DNA from: Hyphomicrobiales bacterium
GTDB taxonomy: Bacteria > Pseudomonadota > Alphaproteobacteria > Rhizobiales > CAJQND01
DNA length: 64,000 nucleotides
Reading direction: 5' to 3'
Assembly: GCA_028285595.1 (NCBI GenBank)
Contig: JANQOW010000113.1
Coordinates: 1-64,000 of the forward strand
This document shows positions 61,996 to 64,000 of this stretch, in pieces (the stretch's first letter is position 1; the number at the start of each line of letters is the position of its first letter). Below the pieces are notes generated by a model. That model had not been told where the DNA came from. It searched no databases and worked only from the letters and a program-made list of their open reading frames with translations. The translations under genes were made by a program, and so were the position numbers.

Positions 61996-62604
61996 ATGTC
62001 CGGAATCTTGTCCGTCCAATGGACCGTAACTCCCCTCACTGCGCCTGAACCCATCTTCTCCTGCCCTGGCTGCGGCAACCCATGTGCGTTCCGCTCCAGC
62101 GGCAAGTTCCGCCTCAATGCCAACAGCAAACAGCTCGATGCCTGGTTGATTTACAGATGCACAAGCTGCGGCACCACATGGAACCGGCCGGTGTTTGAGC
62201 GGATGGCCGTGCGGAAGATCGATCCGGCGACTTTGCAGGCGCTGCAGTCGAATGACCCGAAGCACGCTGAGGCGGTCGCCTTCGATCTTCATCAACTGCG
62301 CCGCCACACGCCCAAGGTGAAGGTGGTTGCGGATGTGCATGTGGACAAACAGGTGTTGCGCGACGACTGCAGCGCCTGGAGCCGCATGGACATTCTGTTC
62401 ACCGTGCCCGTTCCAACGTCCATGCGCGCGGATCGGCTGCTTGCCCAGGAGCTGGAGATCCCGCGCGCCAAGGTGCTGGAGCTGGCAAGCATCAAACATC
62501 TGCGCGCGGGGGCCAAAACCCGGCGTCAACTGCGCAGACCTGTGCGCGACGGCCTGTGTGTCACCATCGCGCGGCAGGCCCTGATGCGCTCAAATCAGAA
62601 CTGA
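61996..62604 (+). CDS. DUF1062-family zinc-ribbon protein
   Basis: Protein of 202 residues. A zinc ribbon near the N terminus (FSCPGCGNPCAF and YRCTSCGTTWNRP) flanks the family block SSGKFRLNANSKQLDAWL. The rest is basic and rich in Arg, with RADRLLAQELEIPRAKVLELA resembling a small RNA- or DNA-binding S4-like segment. DUF1062 has no assigned function that I know. The last 10 bp overlap the end of adk on the other strand. Confidence 0.82.
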   Translation: MSGILSVQWTVTPLTAPEPIFSCPGCGNPCAFRSSGKFRLNANSKQLDAWLIYRCTSCGTTWNRPVFERMAVRKIDPATLQALQSNDPKHAEAVAFDLHQLRRHTPKVKVVADVHVDKQVLRDDCSAWSRMDILFTVPVPTSMRADRLLAQELEIPRAKVLELASIKHLRAGAKTRRQLRRPVRDGLCVTIARQALMRSNQN

Positions 62605-63218
62605 AGGCTCGCGTGGGGTTGAGAGGTGGCGGCCGCCTCCGGCTTTGTCCGCTCCTCCAGAATGACCATCAATGTGGCGGTGACGCTTGCCGGCGTTGCC
62701 GTCCCATCCACGGTCTCCAGAAGACCATTTGCCTGGTAATGGTCAAGGATGGGGAGCGTTTGCTCGGTGTAGACTTCGATGCGGTTTTTCAGCGTCGCGG
62801 CATTGTCATCTGCGCGGGCCGTGCCGGCGGCGCGGGCCCGTGCCTCGATCCGGTCAAACAGAACGTCCGTGGGAACGTCCAGATTGATCGCCACATCCAG
62901 GGTAATGCCGAGCTTCTTCAGCATGTTGTCCAGCGCATGGGCCTGGCCGATCGTTCTGGGAAAGCCGTCAAGGATAAAGCCGTTCGCACAATCGGGCATC
63001 TGAATGCGCTCTGCAATGATGCCCAGCACGAGCTCATCGGGCACCAGGTCGCCGCGTTCCATGGTTTGCTTGGCAAGGATGCCCAGTTCGTTTCCTTCAG
63101 CAACTGCTGCACGCAACATATCGCCTGTGGACAATTGAGGGATCTGAAACTGATCAACCAGGAATTCAGCTTGCGTTCCTTTGCCCGCACCCGGCGGGCC
63201 CATCAGGATAAATCTCAT
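62595..63218 (-). CDS. adk: Adenylate kinase, short LID-less form
   Basis: Nucleotide-balancing kinase (ATP + AMP to 2 ADP) of 207 residues. P-loop is GPPGAGKGTQ, AMP-binding STGDMLRAA, and GFILDGFPRT carries the catalytic residues. The LID insertion is short (RARAAGTARADDNAATL), as in other alphaproteobacterial enzymes. A C-terminal tail of about 20 residues is extra. The start at 63218 (MRFILMGPP) has AAGGA upstream; an in-frame ATG at 63239 is less likely. It stands away from the ribosomal-protein operon that usually carries adk in this class. Confidence 0.9.
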   Translation of the reverse strand: MRFILMGPPGAGKGTQAEFLVDQFQIPQLSTGDMLRAAVAEGNELGILAKQTMERGDLVPDELVLGIIAERIQMPDCANGFILDGFPRTIGQAHALDNMLKKLGITLDVAINLDVPTDVLFDRIEARARAAGTARADDNAATLKNRIEVYTEQTLPILDHYQANGLLETVDGTATPASVTATLMVILEERTKPEAAATSQPHASLQF

Positions 63219-63254
63219 TCTAGCACCGTCCTTCTTCAATAGTTGTCTGCAGCA

Positions 63255-63271
63255 ATGTTGCGCCGCAACAT
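63255..63271. promoter_or_regulatory. Perfect 7-bp inverted repeat upstream of adk
   Basis: ATGTTGC (63255-63261) and GCAACAT (63265-63271) flank GCC, about 37 bp before the adk start on the minus strand. The symmetry suggests a regulator site in the adk promoter region. No matching family motif is recognised. Confidence 0.35.
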
Positions 63272-63307
63272 GAAATCCACCCCATCAAACCCTTAAAGTC
63301 AATTACT

Positions 63308-63344
63308 TTGTGCATTGCACCATAGTATATATTGCGCTGCACAA
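63308..63344. promoter_or_regulatory. PhaR-like TGCA-repeat sites upstream of the phasin
   Basis: TTGTGCATTGCAC (63308-63320) and TTGCGCTGCACAA (63332-63344) are inverted versions of one motif with repeated TGC/GCA cores, flanking an AT-rich TAGTATATAT that could be the -10. Repressor PhaR of polyhydroxyalkanoate metabolism binds TGC-rich sites of this kind in front of phasin genes. Spacing and symmetry fit a repressor that overlaps the promoter. Confidence 0.5.
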
Positions 63345-63420
63345 TAAAAGCGCGTAGGGTGCGGAGCAGTATCGGCGGTCTGGAGGAACAGACCTTAAAC
63401 TGCCAGTGAAAGGACACGTC

Positions 63421-63876
63421 ATGAATGCAACGATGAACAAAGCGGCCGAAGAGGCCCTCAAGGCTTTTCAGAATGGCGAAGCCACGAAGTTTGTTAAAGA
63501 CGCCATGCTGGAAGGCGTGAGCAAGTCTCAGGAAGCCAGCACCGTCTGGGCCACATTCTACAAAGACATGGGCAAGACATACGAAGGCTTGTTCATGAAA
63601 GCGGCGGCCAATGCTCGCACGATCAACGAGAAAGTGCTGGAAAACGCGACGGCAAACGCAAAATCCATGTTCGATCATGCTGCCAAATCCGTTGAAGCCG
63701 GCGACATGAAAGCCGCCGCCACCAGCCAGATGGAGTTTGTCGGCGCGCAAACGGCCGTCCTTAATGAGCAACAGGTTGAGCTGTTTGACCTGACCAATGC
63801 CATCGCCAAGGACATGTTCGAAGCCAGCTCCGCCGCGGCGCAGGCCACAGCAGAGCGGGTCAAGGCGTCAGCCTGA
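63421..63876 (+). CDS. Phasin-family protein
   Basis: Small amphipathic helical protein of 151 residues that coats polyhydroxyalkanoate granules. The body is heptad-like with EALKAFQNGEATKFVKDAM, YKDMGKTYEGLFMKAA and KSMFDHAAKSVEAGDM, ending in Ala-rich SSAAAQATAERVKASA. AAAGGAC sits just before the ATG at 63421. A strong terminator follows 40 bp after the stop. It is probably induced when granules titrate PhaR. Confidence 0.87.
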   Translation: MNATMNKAAEEALKAFQNGEATKFVKDAMLEGVSKSQEASTVWATFYKDMGKTYEGLFMKAAANARTINEKVLENATANAKSMFDHAAKSVEAGDMKAAATSQMEFVGAQTAVLNEQQVELFDLTNAIAKDMFEASSAAAQATAERVKASA

Positions 63877-63917
63877 CGGAACTCCGTCTGAACCTATCGT
63901 TTTTCTCTCCCGAAACT

Positions 63918-63953
63918 CGGTCCGTATCCGCTCTGGATGCGGGCCGTTTTTTT
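63918..63953 (+). terminator. Strong intrinsic terminator after the phasin gene
   Basis: CGGTCCGTATCC (63918-63929) pairs along all 12 positions with GGATGCGGGCCG (63935-63946), two pairs being G-U, around a GCTCT loop. Seven T residues follow (63947-63953). Position right after the phasin stop fits rho-independent termination. Confidence 0.9.
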
Positions 63954-64000
63954 GTTTCGCCGGCCAATCCAAAATTTTTTTCATTTTTTTTCGCCCCTGT

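Overview
The window reads as chromosome of an aerobic alphaproteobacterium, most likely a marine or soil member of Hyphomicrobiales, Parvibaculales or a near relative. The pointers are EipA (DUF1134) with a CtrA-like box, a TipF-like degenerate EAL protein, an AsmA/MoaE/thermonuclease run, a phasin with PhaR-like sites, TAXI-TRAP transport and uniformly high-GC genes with dense coding. I see no rRNA, tRNA, CRISPR array, transposase, integrase or prophage gene. The genus cannot be named from this sequence.

Layout. 0-8.4 kb: a partial gene, a TipF-like protein, a TAXI-TRAP uptake system (binding protein plus fused permease), a class III aminotransferase and a type-2 glycerate kinase. 8.4-11.6 kb: a secreted protein built from three 240-residue repeats, divergent from a membrane protein with a cyclic-nucleotide-binding domain. 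11.7-27.2 kb: mostly housekeeping or envelope genes: acetoacetyl-CoA synthetase, AsmA, MoaE, nuclease, PPK2, class II aldolase, an orphan BrnA-like protein, a hydrolase, EipA, a coiled-coil membrane protein, TauE, propionyl-CoA synthetase and a Cache/HAMP adenylate cyclase. 27.3-32.5 kb: a complete type II DMSO-reductase-family operon (gamma, beta, alpha, delta) of the ethylbenzene/dimethylsulfide dehydrogenase clade. 32.7-42.8 kb: an ABC-dependent capsule locus (KpsS, KpsD/Wza-like, KpsC, KpsM, KpsE, KpsT) carrying two unusual passengers, a phytanoyl-CoA-dioxygenase-like enzyme and a membrane-bound alpha/beta hydrolase. Then come TerC and a hybrid histidine kinase.

45.7-61.7 kb is the most distinctive stretch. 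It is a dense catabolic island with a Rieske oxygenase of the quaternary-amine type, a non-pyrrolysine MttB homologue and an erythronate-dehydrogenase-like enzyme. Around a 73-bp divergent promoter sit two operons, LLM flavoenzyme-SDR-M24 hydrolase-alpha/beta hydrolase on one side and GMC oxidase-M20 deacylase-M24 hydrolase-ABM protein on the other. An IclR regulator with two near-perfect operators faces an SDR-cupin dioxygenase operon. The two M24 proteins are paralogues that lack the usual metal ligands and resemble ectoine hydrolase DoeA and creatinase, so the island probably opens a C-N bond in one or more small nitrogenous solutes, deacylates the product and oxidises the carbon skeleton. 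The substrate is unknown.

61.7-64 kb: a 98-nt nested inverted-repeat element with no gene, a DUF1062 protein, a short adenylate kinase and a phasin with a strong terminator. A family of small GAAA-loop palindromes occurs near 5.7 kb and again near 59.2-59.5 kb.
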